This document shows positions 38,440-49,767 of a stretch of 64,000 nt of DNA, piece by piece. The position numbers and the translations under genes were made by a program. Positions within the stretch are counted from its first letter, which is position 1; the number at the start of each line of letters is the position of its first letter. The notes below the pieces were generated by a model that was given only the letters and a program-made list of their open reading frames with translations, did no database searches and was not told the DNA's origin. Origin of the DNA: Allolobophora icterica (Eukaryota > Annelida > Clitellata > Crassiclitellata > Lumbricidae); contig OY744610.1 in assembly GCA_963556255.1 (NCBI GenBank), positions 11,149,977 through 11,213,976 of the forward strand. Direction: 5' to 3'.

Positions 38440-39934
38440 ATATATTATAAATAAGTAAACTTTTCATGTTATTCGTTCTTAAAAGTTAAAAATGTGTTAT
38501 CCGGCCCTCCGAATTTTTTTGGCATTTAATGTAGCCCCATGTGCAAAAAGTTTGCCACCTCTGGTGTATTTGATAATCTCTGCGCCAATCCATGAAGAGT
38601 GTAGCCTGAAGTTCAAATTGTGTGCATACGACGCTTAGGCACCTCAGTCGGACTATACCAACCGACTAATAAGCGCTTGACAATGCATGCTCACTACGAT
38701 CCTCGATAGAAATCGCCCATTTAAAATGAAGTTTACACATCACTTATTTTGTCAAGATTAAATGATTAGCCTCTGCTTGGCTGTCACTGCCAGAGGCGAA
38801 TTAAGGCATATTCAACATGTTCGGCCGAACAGATACCCACGCATGGAAAGAAATATTAGGCCTATTTTATTTTCTGTATTTTGGTAGGCGACCGTAGGCC
38901 TGCAATTGTAATATTCTTTTACCACGATCACTTTAATATTGTTAAACCGTTAAGACCTGCTGATATTGTACAAAAAGAAAGAAGACATAAATTATAAAAA
39001 ATATTCGTTGAATATAACACGCTTTATGTCCATTTTTGTGATTCTGTGGGGCTAGGGCCTGGGACTCACAGTTTAACAGTACAGGGCCACCACATTTGTT
39101 GATCCGACCCTGGTCATTGCATACATGAAATTGCTCATTTAAAACGACACTCTTCAAGTTCACACATTGTTTATTTAGCTCTGAGTAAACTGTTACAATA
39201 AGTAATGCAAAACAACAAGTACCGGTAATACAAGACCATTAGGTTTGGAATGTTAATCATTTTTAAACACATAGTGCAAAGCAGTTATTGAAAAATCACC
39301 AAATACATAGATGTGGCCAGTCTTATATTATAATTATCATACATATTTGCAAAAGACAGCGTTTACGTATTTTATTTTAGCGTTTCACAATCTGTTGACT
39401 CAAAGAAACCAGAATATCGTCTATGAAAACTAAATAGACTGCTTAGAAGGGCTCTAAGAAGGGGCGTCTACACCACAGAAACCTTGCAGCAAATGCTCCA
39501 CCAAGAAATAGGGGGAGATCTGTCAGTGTGTGTATGATCATTTTAGGTGGGGGGATGGGGAGAGGGCAGGAAGAGGGGAAGGGGAAGTTCCTCCAATGAA
39601 TTAATGGGGGATAGACGCCCCTGGGTACGACTAAAGTCAAATGGAAAACTTTAATTATGCGACTGCCTACAAACTGTGAGCCATTTGATAATTTGTTATG
39701 GTTTTATTGATAAAGAAATCAAATATTGCAATGGTGTTCTCTATAACTAATTTAATGCATATTTTTGACGCGCGTCACACTAACAAAAGAAACTCACTGC
39801 ATAATTACAATCGCCTTTAAAAAATCTTCATTCGGGCAATATCGATATCTTCCATTGTTGGCTCAAATTGTTGCATATACGCTATGAAACGATTTTATGG
39901 GCAATAATGGTTGTTATTATAGTCAAAATGATTT
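38440..39934. other. No gene; one possible hAT end
   Basis: Bases 38500-38567, read on the minus strand, begin CAGAGGTGGCAAACTTTTTG and continue ACATGGGGCTACATT, resembling a hAT terminus without a partner. The rest is unremarkable. Confidence 0.4.
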
Positions 39935-39942
39935 CCCGACAG

Positions 39943-42516
39943 CAGTGGTGTGCAAAATACATTTCAAAAGTATTTTGAAAATACAAAATAAAATACTTTT
40001 CAAAAGTATTTTGAAAATACTTTTACAAAATACTTTTCAAAAGTATTTTGAAAATACAAAATAAAATAGTATCTTTGAAAATACTTTTGAAAATAGTTTT
40101 TCAAAACACTTTTGAGAAATCAACATTATGTACTTCTATTACTACTCATCAGTGTGTACATTTTCATTCCATGTGTGTACTTGACAGTGGTCTATAGTTT
40201 CTTATGACTTGTCTGAAGAAGTAGACTTTATAAACATTCAGTAGGCTCAACTTCGACTATCGAAATTAATTAAGAGCAATGGAAAAGATAAGTTTAACAA
40301 AGACGTTACACTTTATCCGTGTAACAGTTCATCACAAGACAGTCTACACAGACAAGTGGGAACAGTTACTGTTCTGACCAGTTTTAGCAGTTTGTTTTAA
40401 CTAGAACATGCTGAAGTGCTGTCAATTTACAACAGGTTATAAATCTCAACAAAGGCACATTTTTCGTTATAAAAGCCTACTGTGCTTTGCCCATTTTTAA
40501 AACAGCTGATGCATGGTTTACGGCTAGCTGGTGTTGAATGATGGGCTAGCCCTGTTGTTTACACGTGGAAGTAGAAGTTTTTTTTTAAAAACAATTGCGG
40601 GTTCAGACGATTCCTTTTTGGCTGGACATCTCATTTCTCCAAAGCTAAACAACCGTTCAAATGCAGCAGATGAAGGAAGTCCAACATCATGGGCGGCGAT
40701 CATGGGGGTCGAGGGGACAAGACCCCCACCTTTAACAGTGGGGGAGGGACACGCCATGCATCGGACCCCTCCCCACATTTTGAAGAAACAGCAAAAAAAT
40801 CATAAAGTTTTGTCGCACGTGAGCGCTGAAAAATGTTTTAACCTTTTTTGACCAGATGAGTTCAAAACTCTTTTTTACCAGATCAGTTCAAAAATGTCCC
40901 CCTCACCTGTCAAACAAGATCGCCGCCACTGTCCAACATTACATTTCCGGAACATAGACTACTGCCGACCAGTGGATATCTCTCTAAAGAACTGAGTGTT
41001 CTGTCATTGTATTGCAAACCCTGCAGTTCGACCTGGGAATGAAGAGTCGTTCTTGGCTCTCCATTAAGCATCATCCATCAAGGTAAAGAAATCCAAAGTT
41101 TTGGAGTCTACCACTTCATCAGAACGGCCGGGCTTCATCGCATCTGCTGATGTTCCCTATCAGATGAAAATCGTGACGTGTTGAGAAAGAAGTTTTTCAT
41201 TTGCTTCATATTTGCCGGTTTAATACATCGGTGCAGCGGACTGAGTGGAATCGGAGAACATGAAATAGTGACTAAAGCGCTTATTGATGTCAACTAGAAT
41301 GGCAGATGCCAACGGCATGTAAAATTTTAAAACATTACTATGCGACAGCTGTTCATAGTTGTACTGCAGCCAGGGCCGTTTCAAGGTCGTCGTAGGCCAT
41401 AGGCACTCTTGCATTTATAGCCAGAAGTCAACTGTCAACTCCAACTCCGCAAAGTTCATACAATGTAGGCTAGCACAGCTTAACTTAAACTATTCTGATA
41501 AAAAAAGTTATTAAATTTGAACCTGCTGTTATTTGCAATTTTCCTTTTTCCATTTTCCAGGTCATTCATTCAATATCACATTTTCAGGTCTTCAGACTTT
41601 CGTAGGCCCCTGAAAGTTTAGTAGGCCCTGTAGGTACTGTGCCTATACTGTGCTTCGTGTATAAGGCTTGCAGCTGAAGTAAAGTGGGGAAAAGAAAACC
41701 CAAGTAATTTTCGGGGTTCAAGTCACCTTGAAGACGATCAAGGCCTTGAGCTAAGTGGGAGAAAACCTCGGTGTCTTCTTTGATGAAAGTGATTTCAACA
41801 TCCTTTAATAGGCCTACTGGAATGTTTAGGAATGTGCACAATTGATCCAATTTGGCTGGAGAATGTGTTAAAAGACTTCTACGAGAATCATAGTAACTGT
41901 TTCAGCGAGTGGCCACAGGAGTGACAATTTGGCACCTCAAAACTGCCTGAATTATTTCATTGGACTGTGGACTATTTACCCTGTTCCATATACCTGACAA
42001 TTTGGCATTGGTAATTTGGTAGAGTGGAGAAGAGAACGACATTTAGCATTGGCTTTGGCAACCGCTAATGGCGCCTTTACTCCTACAAGGTTTAGATTCC
42101 TAGCTGTTATAATCTATGGTCTTGGTGTCTCTTACTTACATCATGGCGTAGACTGAAGCCTTGATTAAATATTTATCCTGATACCAAAAATTTACACGTA
42201 TTTGGGGTGACCAGAAGATTATTACTTTTTTCAAATGTCATCTAGGTTCGAGGTCTTAAACCATATAAGATTGAAATAATAATTTTAGCTGAAAGATTTT
42301 AAAATTTATTTTTGAAAAGGACGTTAGAAAAGTATTTTGGAAAAGCATTTAGGAAAAGTATTTTGAATTCTCAAAAGATACTTTTCTCTTTAAAACTATT
42401 TTTAAAATACTTTTACAAAATACTTTTCAAAAGTATTTTGAAAATACAAAATAAAATAGTATTTTCTATTTTCAAAATAGAAAACTATTTTCAAAATACT
42501 ATAGTGCCCATCACTG
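39943..42516 (-). mobile_element. Decayed hAT transposon, 2.57 kb, with transposase remnants
   Basis: Ends CAGTGGTGTGCAAAATAC (39943) and, inverted, CAGTGATGGGCACTATAG (42516), each followed by arrays of AAGTATTTTGAAAATAC. Flanking 8-mers CCCGACAG (39935-39942) and CCTGACAG (42517-42524) differ by one base. The minus strand keeps transposase pieces: a middle part with VEITFIKEDTEVFSHLAQGL and NPENYLGFLFPTLLQL (41850-41584), LKFYMPLASAILVDINKRF (near 41330) and the dimerisation-domain signature GLPSSAAFERLFSFGEMRCP (about 40680-40620). Frame breaks and missing catalytic blocks make it inactive. Confidence 0.9.
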
Positions 42517-43239
42517 CCTGACAGGAAGTATCTATCAATGTTGAAGTGGTTTTCGGTAAGCGTGAACAGCGTTCTTGATGATGACTCAATTTTTGATGAC
42601 TACAATCTCCAGATTTCAGTGATTTAGAACAATTGATGACAACCCTCAAATATGGGGCTATTGTAATTTTGTCACCTTCTATTTGTTTTGAAAAAGGAAA
42701 CTGGGTCTATGTGAGCTTTAACTCTTGTGATCGCTGATTAACAGTTTTACCAATAAATCGGCGGCTATCGATCTGTCGGAATACGCATGAACTGGGTAAC
42801 AGAGGTTGAAGAAGAAGGCAATGAAGAGGAAGAGGAATCTGCTGTGGAGCCACAAACGAAGTCAAGTCATCTTTTGGAAAGGTAACTGCCATCTCAATGG
42901 TCGCAGACACAGCAGACGCCTTCGGTTGCCTTACGTATGGTGATTTCTGTAGCGCAGAGTCCTGCCTCTCGAATGTCTCCTCTCCTTTTGGAGCAGTGCA
43001 AGAATTCGGCAACGGCCTTCTGTTCACCAAGATGATAGTGGTTTATTGCTTGAGTCTCCATATCCTATCAGCCGAAAAAACAACAAGAATAAATTGACTC
43101 TCCATCGATAACGGTGGATAGCCGGGTCGAAAGACATTACGGAATCACACATATCACGGAATGTAGATTTCAGATGAAAACAGAATTTCGTCACTGATAC
43201 GATAAAACTCTTGAATTATTTTGTAGCAAAACGAAGGAT

Positions 43240-46095
43240 TTATAAAATAAATCTGCAAATGATGCGTTCAAACGGAAGCTTAGCTTTCTGAGCAGCAAAT
43301 TCAGTCAATGTTTCTGCATATGGAAGATTACAGTCGATAGAACATCTGAGTTTCAAATATCTCGCTAGAAAATGTCTTCCGAGAAAATAGTGACATTTAA
43401 TGGAGTACTGACATTGAAGAAGACACGAGAGATCATTTGTGGGACCATTCATATCATAGGCAAACCAGTGTGCAAACGTTGAATCAGCAGTTAACTCAGA
43501 TTTCCCCAAATCGTCATTCAGAGGTGATAAATAATAAAAGAGTTTGTGAAGTCCAAGCAAACACTGTACGTCTCGATCAAAAAACAAGTCAAGCGGTGGT
43601 ACAACCAACACATTTGCAAATGATAATTCCTTCACATCGCTCAGCAGATCAGGCCCTTGCAAAATTCGCTCACACAAATGCTGCACATCATTGTATTGGC
43701 GACACTTGTAGTAGTACAAAGCACGATAGCAGTCGACTGTGTTGCATTGGATTCCAAAGTCTTTGCGCATCGAACTGTAGAATGATGCCATATGTTCAAG
43801 CGCATATTCCATCAGAACATCAATTACTGTTTCTTTAACTATCAAAGGATTCACAGCTGTAACTTGGGTGTCTGCCAAAGAATCTGTTCTGCGATAGATG
43901 CTATGCTTAGTAGCATTGCTACGAGTAACTGACTTCATCGAACCAATACATTTCGGTTTTAATAAAGCCTTCACATAATCGTCCATTGGAAATGCAGAAT
44001 TTGGAAAATTATGGTACAAATAAAAATGTTTGCGTGTTCTTTCGGCAGATAATACAGCTAAGTAATGAGCGAACACTTTTGGTGAAAGACGCAGATCAAG
44101 ATAAAGCCGCCTGTTGATGTAATGAAGATTCTTGTCAGTGATCTTCTTCCGAAGCACACACAATCCAACGATTCTTGCGACATCGTCAATAAACAACAAA
44201 CTTCCTGCATTCAATTTTTCTTTTTCTTTTCTAGAAGTCTTATCCACGAGAACTGACGAGCAGAAGCGCATTGCTTGTTGGTATTCTGATGTGGCAAAAT
44301 GGAGAGCAGCCAGATAGGCCAGAGCTGCAGAAGCAGTGTCGTTTGATTGAGAACCTTCGTAATCTAAAGCTCTTTGAAGAAATTCTTTCGACATGAGAGA
44401 AAGTAGTCGAAATTCCGGACGACTATTTGATCCAGTTAAATTTTCCATGAGATCTTGAGCACGCAGGAATTGAAACCGACCACTTTGGGTTGTATACGTT
44501 TTCGGAAAGTTATGATACTTTGACCTTATAATTTTAGGCTGAGTTGAAATTGAATTGACCAATTCAACCAATAGACGGCTATCCCATGAAATCTCTCCGC
44601 AACCTAAACCGTACGTAATATGCAAAATATGCAGTAGGATCTCATAGTATGTGAAGCATAAGATTTTTTCTGCTGTTGGAAAATCCATCAGTTGTCTGTA
44701 CTCTTTCAGTGTAAGAGATTTTGCATAAAATCCAACTTTCAAATTGTGGCGCAATCCCGAACTGAGGCCGAATTTTATTATAGAACGAATGGTCTTGTGA
44801 GAAAATGCGAATGTGTAAAAACAAAAGAAATCCAATGATTTTGATTCACTCACTTTCCAAAGCCAAAAAAGTGACAATATGTAATCCATTAAATGTGACA
44901 TAACATTTATTGTACGTTTAGGATTGAAATATCTCCGAATGAATGAATTTATATAATTTTCCAAAAACCAACGACAGAGAATGACAGAATTTCGGAATTC
45001 GTTTAGTCGTTTTTCGGTCAGGGCAAAGATTGTGGAGCTCGATGGCTCATGAAATAAATTTGCTTCTGGAATAAAATAGTTCGGGCAGTGACTCTTTTTT
45101 AGCCATTCTGCTAGTTTATTCAACAATTCACAGCAGATCGTAATAACAGAAGTAGAAATCCACCATTCCGACGACATCTCCTCACAGGCCCATAACATCA
45201 GCGTCTTCAGATGATACGTACAAAGGACCTCATCTTTCTTTGGACAACCCTTTTGTATTAATTCTCTCTTTGCAAAGAATCTCAACAAATGATAGACAAT
45301 CTGTTGAATTTTAGTCCAACTCTGAATTAATATTACTTCTGCGACTGAAAATGAAAATCTCCACTGTAGTTCATCGTCTCTGCAAGAACGATGCTTGACA
45401 TAAACAACATGACAACCATTTTGCACAACTTGGAAGATCGTAGCAATGGTCGGCCATCCGTTATTCCTAGGTCGTTTAAGCCAACTTTGGGCCTCTTTTG
45501 GCCATTGAGGGCACCACAGGCTTCTGACGACATCACTTTCGAAATAACGCTGACCAGCAGCTTGGCATTTAACAGCTGGACCGCTTACAGTATTTGGCAT
45601 GGAGTTTCTACCGAACTGAATAGGGTAAAACGTAGTTGCAACACCATCCATATCAAACATCAGGTAGCTATCTGTAAAAGTTGCACGGTTAAATTCGTAC
45701 TTTTCATGTTTCCAATTGTAGTTCATTTCCCCCCAAAATCGCAATCGAACAAATCCTGGAAACATGTCGTATGATTCGATCTTATGGCACACGATCGTAT
45801 CTGCTAGGCCACTCATGTCACTTGGCAACACTGGAGAGTCGCCACTGAAGGCCAGTTCATCAGCATTGACGATTAGAAAATCAGTGTCGTCAATGCATGT
45901 GTTGAGGGGTCGGATATAGAACTCTGCAGAACTGCCACACAAAATTGAATAACATTTTTCTGCAAGGTTCGAAGACGCGATCAAGTCATGCATCTGATCA
46001 GGAAGAACAGGAAACGACTTTGGAAGCAACTGACATGTGCTAACGATGAACGCAGATGCCAGTTCTTCATTCGATTTATCCGCATATATCGTCAT
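43240..46095 (-). CDS. Mab-21 / cGAS-like nucleotidyltransferase with helical C-terminus, copy 1 (951 aa)
   Basis: A single open exon. N-terminal Mab-21 nucleotidyltransferase fold: GSSAEF at 54-59, the metal-binding pair D70-T-D72 followed by FLI, a candidate third acid D188 in SDVVRSLWCPQWP, then GWPTI (213), WRFSFSVAE (245) and YHLKTLMLWACEE (about 300), the helix of the Mab-21 C-lobe. The second half is alpha-helical and TPR-like (AALAYLAALHFATSEYQQAM, LLFIDDVARIVGLCVLRKK). Family members include cGAS and invertebrate cGAS-like receptors, which make cyclic dinucleotides on sensing nucleic acid. Catalysis is plausible here because the acids are kept, but ligand and product are unknown. The ATG at 46093-46095 is preceded by an overlapping short upstream ATG. 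No zinc-ribbon loop is seen. The paralogue lies at 54278-57152. Confidence 0.85.
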   Translation of the reverse strand: MTIYADKSNEELASAFIVSTCQLLPKSFPVLPDQMHDLIASSNLAEKCYSILCGSSAEFYIRPLNTCIDDTDFLIVNADELAFSGDSPVLPSDMSGLADTIVCHKIESYDMFPGFVRLRFWGEMNYNWKHEKYEFNRATFTDSYLMFDMDGVATTFYPIQFGRNSMPNTVSGPAVKCQAAGQRYFESDVVRSLWCPQWPKEAQSWLKRPRNNGWPTIATIFQVVQNGCHVVYVKHRSCRDDELQWRFSFSVAEVILIQSWTKIQQIVYHLLRFFAKRELIQKGCPKKDEVLCTYHLKTLMLWACEEMSSEWWISTSVITICCELLNKLAEWLKKSHCPNYFIPEANLFHEPSSSTIFALTEKRLNEFRNSVILCRWFLENYINSFIRRYFNPKRTINVMSHLMDYILSLFWLWKVSESKSLDFFCFYTFAFSHKTIRSIIKFGLSSGLRHNLKVGFYAKSLTLKEYRQLMDFPTAEKILCFTYYEILLHILHITYGLGCGEISWDSRLLVELVNSISTQPKIIRSKYHNFPKTYTTQSGRFQFLRAQDLMENLTGSNSRPEFRLLSLMSKEFLQRALDYEGSQSNDTASAALAYLAALHFATSEYQQAMRFCSSVLVDKTSRKEKEKLNAGSLLFIDDVARIVGLCVLRKKITDKNLHYINRRLYLDLRLSPKVFAHYLAVLSAERTRKHFYLYHNFPNSAFPMDDYVKALLKPKCIGSMKSVTRSNATKHSIYRRTDSLADTQVTAVNPLIVKETVIDVLMEYALEHMASFYSSMRKDFGIQCNTVDCYRALYYYKCRQYNDVQHLCERILQGPDLLSDVKELSFANVLVVPPLDLFFDRDVQCLLGLHKLFYYLSPLNDDLGKSELTADSTFAHWFAYDMNGPTNDLSCLLQCQYSIKCHYFLGRHFLARYLKLRCSIDCNLPYAETLTEFAAQKAKLPFERIICRFIL

Positions 46096-46309
46096 CCTTC
46101 ATGTAAATGAGAAACGACTCATCGTAAAAATTAATAACTACTATTATTATCATAATCGGATGCAGTTAGAACAGAATTCTAGTTACTACCCATATCAAGT
46201 GCCACAAATCACCTTAATCACTCACAGGTTGACCAATATTTGTAATTCTAATTGTATTCTAAAATATTTTAAATGCCACTCAGACATATCAGTGGAATTT
46301 CAGACCCGG

Positions 46310-46690
46310 GCCAGTGTCATCCGATTTCATGGACCTTGGAAGTCTAGACATAAGGGCCAGTTTAGGAGCAGAAGAAGAAGAACAGTACCTTGAGCTATCC
46401 TGAGAGGCAACTGTGGATAGGAAGTGTTAGAGGCTTCAGTTTTCTTAGGATCAGTATTTGAGGGCGTGGGATCAGTCCTCTCCTCGCCACAGGATCTTCC
46501 CATCGACAGCTTACGGTCATTGTACTGATTTATAGCTGTGACTGCTAGAGGTACAAGTGGAGCAATAATCTCAGAAACAATTCTGACCTGGAACTCGTTT
46601 GAACCCTCGACCTATCGAGAGACAGTACAGCACCATAACCACTAGAACAGTCCGCTAACCACGAGACTAACGAACACCCAAATGACTCAG
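46310..46690 (-). mobile_element. tRNA-derived SINE (family B), copy 1
   Basis: The minus strand begins with a tRNA-like head at about 46660-46597: TTCTAGTGGTTATGGTGCTG (A box) and GGTCGAGGGTTCAAACGAG (B box). The body runs leftward to the CATGAAATCGGA end. The same body occurs at 47640, 57300 and 58500. It is part of the duplicated 5' flank of the Mab-21 genes. Confidence 0.75.
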
Positions 46691-46740
46691 ACCAGCCGCC
46701 TTGTAATTCTTCTCGCCCTAAACGACATCCGCCTTAATAC

Positions 46741-46985
46741 CTATCTTGCCTCCTCTCTTGATCTGGCTCTTTGGAACGAGACTCGGACCTCCTTTGGATT
46801 TACTCTTTGAAAAACCCCTTGTGATTTAATTTGACCTTCTGGAAACCAGACTCGGACTTCTGTTAGAGTACTCTCTGGAAACCCCCTCTGATCTGATGTA
46901 CGCTCGTGAATAGGCTGTGCCCTGCGTTTGACCTTTGAGTGGCGCATTAGAAGTTTTGGGATTACGGTTACGATTACGTATGTTT
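46741..46985 (-). repeat. Interspersed repeat C, copy 2
   Basis: Complement of the repeat at 31570-31780, with an extra tandem unit of the GAGTCTGGTTTCC/GAGTCTCGTTCC type. Its minus-strand frame repeats VRVWF/VRVSF motifs but I do not regard it as coding. Confidence 0.8.
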
Positions 46986-46989
46986 CAAT

Positions 46990-47620
46990 CTAAAAACTCA
47001 TCATAATTATCATTATTATCAGCAGGAGGAGGATGAGGAGGAGGAGTAGGAGGAGAAAAATAATTCTAGTTATCACCCACAGTTCGACCGATCATGTTTA
47101 CTATACAGCGTACTTTCAACTGACAATCTATCTGATGGTGATCTGAACAATCTGACAGTAACCCTACGAATCACATTCATTAGTGTTGATCAATCTTTAA
47201 TAAAATGTACAATTACAAACCCAGGTAATTCAGACTCAGTGAATCTGATGCTGCGAAGCAATCTCTTCTGACCAACAACTTTCAGTTGAAAACAACTAAA
47301 CGACGTATCACGCAATGCATTGTAAAAAAAGTAGAAGACGCTGCTTTCCATTGAATCAAAACATCCACTTAAAGAGGTCTCCAACACATCGCTTGTCTCT
47401 TTTGGCACTTAAGCTCGTAAATATCATATATTTCTATCTTGCCTATACAAAGAACAATGATTTTCATTATGGTTTAACTTGAAACGACCATCGATTGAAG
47501 TTTTTGCATTTGGACAACGCGCTATGGAAGTCACTAGATTATATTCGCTCACTGATATTTCCGGTCTCTTTCTCTGTTCTGTTCACACTCTTAATTAAGT
47601 GATGTCGCTTTAAGTAAGGG
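46990..47620. other. No gene; short repeat D
   Basis: Contains a GGAGGA-rich patch (47022-47055) and a copy of the interspersed repeat D at 47466-47550 (ACTTGAAACGACCATCGATT, GAAGTCACTAGATTA). No supported exon. Confidence 0.5.
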
Positions 47621-47629
47621 AGAACGTCC

Positions 47630-48005
47630 AATCTCTTTCGTAATGCTTTTTTCCCGCAATCTGTCTTCTGATTTCATGGGCCTTAGAAGCTCAGACTTAA
47701 GCACCAGATTTAGGGGGGAAGAAGAGCCTCCAGTGACCGTTGCTCAAAGGGTGTCGGATATATGGAGTGTCAACGACTCCAACTTTTTTAGTGTCATATT
47801 TGAGAGCGGGTGGCCAGTCTTCTTCTTTGGCGTCTGATCTTCCCACCAACAGTATACGGTCAGTGGACTAATTTAAAGCTGAGATGCCTAGAGGCGTAGA
47901 TGGAGCAGAAATCTTGTACCCTGGAGGCCACTTGAACCCTCAAAGTATCGGGTGACAGTTGATCACGCTAGCCATTAGACTCCCGCTCACTCCAGGTACT
48001 TAGAG
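47630..48005 (-). mobile_element. tRNA-derived SINE (family B), copy 2
   Basis: Head on the minus strand near 47985-47930 (TCTAATGGCTAGCGTGATC..., then TTGAGGGTTCAAGTGGCC) and body ending at TTTCATGGGCCTTAGAAG (about 47676). Diverged from copy 1 but in the same layout. Confidence 0.7.
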
Positions 48006-48379
48006 TAACTACGTTTTAATTTATCTAATTTATAAAAGTCTGTATTCGGAAGACATATTCCAAAATTGGGACAATTATTTTGCCCCTCAGAGTAGGCCTA
48101 CTTCAGGAACTACAACTGGCAGAGAAGTGAGATTGTGGCAACGATGAGGGTTTTCCGTTTCTAAAAAGTCAAATGATCTATTTATAGCAGTGTAAGACAA
48201 TCGAACGACATTCATTTTCAGAGTCAGTTGAGGTCGATAGAAAAAATGGTTTTTACACAGTTCTCACCTTTCGTATGGCAGAGTAAAGCTACAGGAGAGA
48301 GTCCATAAAACTAGTTCCGTAAACTGGAGAGCAACAGAAGATGGTCGGCATAGAAGGGAATCCTTAGTGTAAAAGTATA

Positions 48380-49170
48380 TTCCCATATTATAAGCTATTT
48401 TGAGATGCAATTACCAGACGTCAGTGCCGCATCGGCTACAATATCTACTGGCATCGGCGCAACCAGGATCTGAATCTCGGCAGTTCTGCGTGCCGCGGAC
48501 GCAAGCAAGCTGATGATATTTGAGACGCATTGTAAATAGCTTAGGCTCACATAAGAAATTCCCCGTCACTGCAAAATCCAGTAGACTGATTGTGCTTACT
48601 GGTCCATCATTAAAATATGGCGAATTTACGTTCAAAGAAACAATACAGTTAGCTACTGTTTGGCTATGTGCCGTTTTATAAAGCACAATACTCTATCTCA
48701 ATGGACATTATGGCTAGGAGATTTAAAACTGTCAGATTTTCGTAATGGAATGCTGAATGAAGATCGAAAAAAGGTGGCCTGCAAAAATTGCAACCATTTT
48801 ATGTTTCTGCTAATTTTAAGGAACTGCAGTTTCAAATAGATACTGTAATTCGGAGGATACTTGTGTCGTTGCCCTAAGGAGGTCACTTGGATACAACCGA
48901 GAAGACAATTTTACTCATCAGTGTTTAGCTAACGAGGAGGTTTTCAAGTAGGACAATTTTAATTAACCCAAATGTGTTGATGCAAGCAGGACATCATAGT
49001 ATCCCCTTAATATCCCTCTACACGAACTTGATTTCAAACGCAGACAAACTCATTCAGATGATCCACTGAAATGGAGGTAGATAACTATCCTTCAATGCAT
49101 CAGATTATTTCTTAGAATAAGTCATCCATGGTTACCTTGAAGAGTGAACTGAGTTCTTTCTGACGATGTT
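48380..49170. repeat. Distal block of duplication unit 1
   Basis: Parallel to 60070-61400: AACCAGGATCTGAATCTC versus AACCAGGATTTGCATCTC, GGAATGCTGAATGAAG versus GTAATGCTGAATAAAG, GGATACTTGTG, CAAGTAGGACAATTTT and GTTACCTTGA. No coding frame is shared, so this is flank rather than gene. Confidence 0.75.
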
Positions 49171-49334
49171 TCCACGAGGAAGTAAATGTGTAGTTGTGGG
49201 TTTTCCTACTATGTAAAGGTCTTTAAAATAACCATCGTATGACTTTGTAGAATATAGTACGCTTAAGTGTAGACTGTGTAGCGCGTTGTCTGTTGTTTTG
49301 CTTTGCATTATAGTTTATCGTATTCTATTACTTT

Positions 49335-49418
49335 ACATTTTTTATTATTATTATTAGAATCACTACTATTACTGCAACTACTACTACTACTTCTATTATT
49401 ATTATTATAATTATTATA

Positions 49419-49481
<63 letters not shown>

Positions 49482-49609
49482 TACCCGAGGTATCAGTGAT
49501 CCCTCAGGATTTGGAAAAAATTATTTAGGAGCAGGTAAATTGTCTGGAGGGTCAGGCCTCGTCTTCATGCTTTGAAGGAAAGGTACCTTTATTATTATCA
49601 TTATTATTA

Positions 49610-49673
<64 letters not shown>

Positions 49674-49715
49674 TATTATTATTATTATTATTATTATTGT
49701 TATTATTATAACAGC
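49335..49715. repeat. (ATT)n microsatellite enclosing a short ACCCGAGG repeat
   Basis: ATT triplets at about 49336-49480 and 49588-49710. Between them, 49481-49590 is a full copy of the ACCCGAGGTATC...AAGGTACCTTT repeat also present at 9.8-10.1 kb. The second ATT run borders the 3' end of the retrotransposon at 49768-52686. Confidence 0.92.
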
Positions 49716-49767
49716 AATAATTAAATAATCTGAAGCGCCATCTCAGCGTCACTCAGTAAACAATTTA

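Larger units (their letters stand above)
42940..49170. repeat. Segmental duplication, unit 1
   Basis: Matches unit 2 (about 54050-61440) in the same order and orientation: a 3' flank (CCTTTTGGAGCAGTGCAAGA at 42982 versus TTTTGGTGCAGTGCAAGATG near 54055), the Mab-21 gene, its 5' flank (AGAATTCTAGTT, CACAAATCACCTTAAT), a SINE, and a distal block (TTTTCAAGTAGGACAATTTT at 48942 versus 61161). Insertions differ between units. Confidence 0.85.

Noticed and set aside
43437..45774. Plus-strand open frames over the Mab-21 gene
   Set aside because: Antisense shadows of an intact 951-codon gene.
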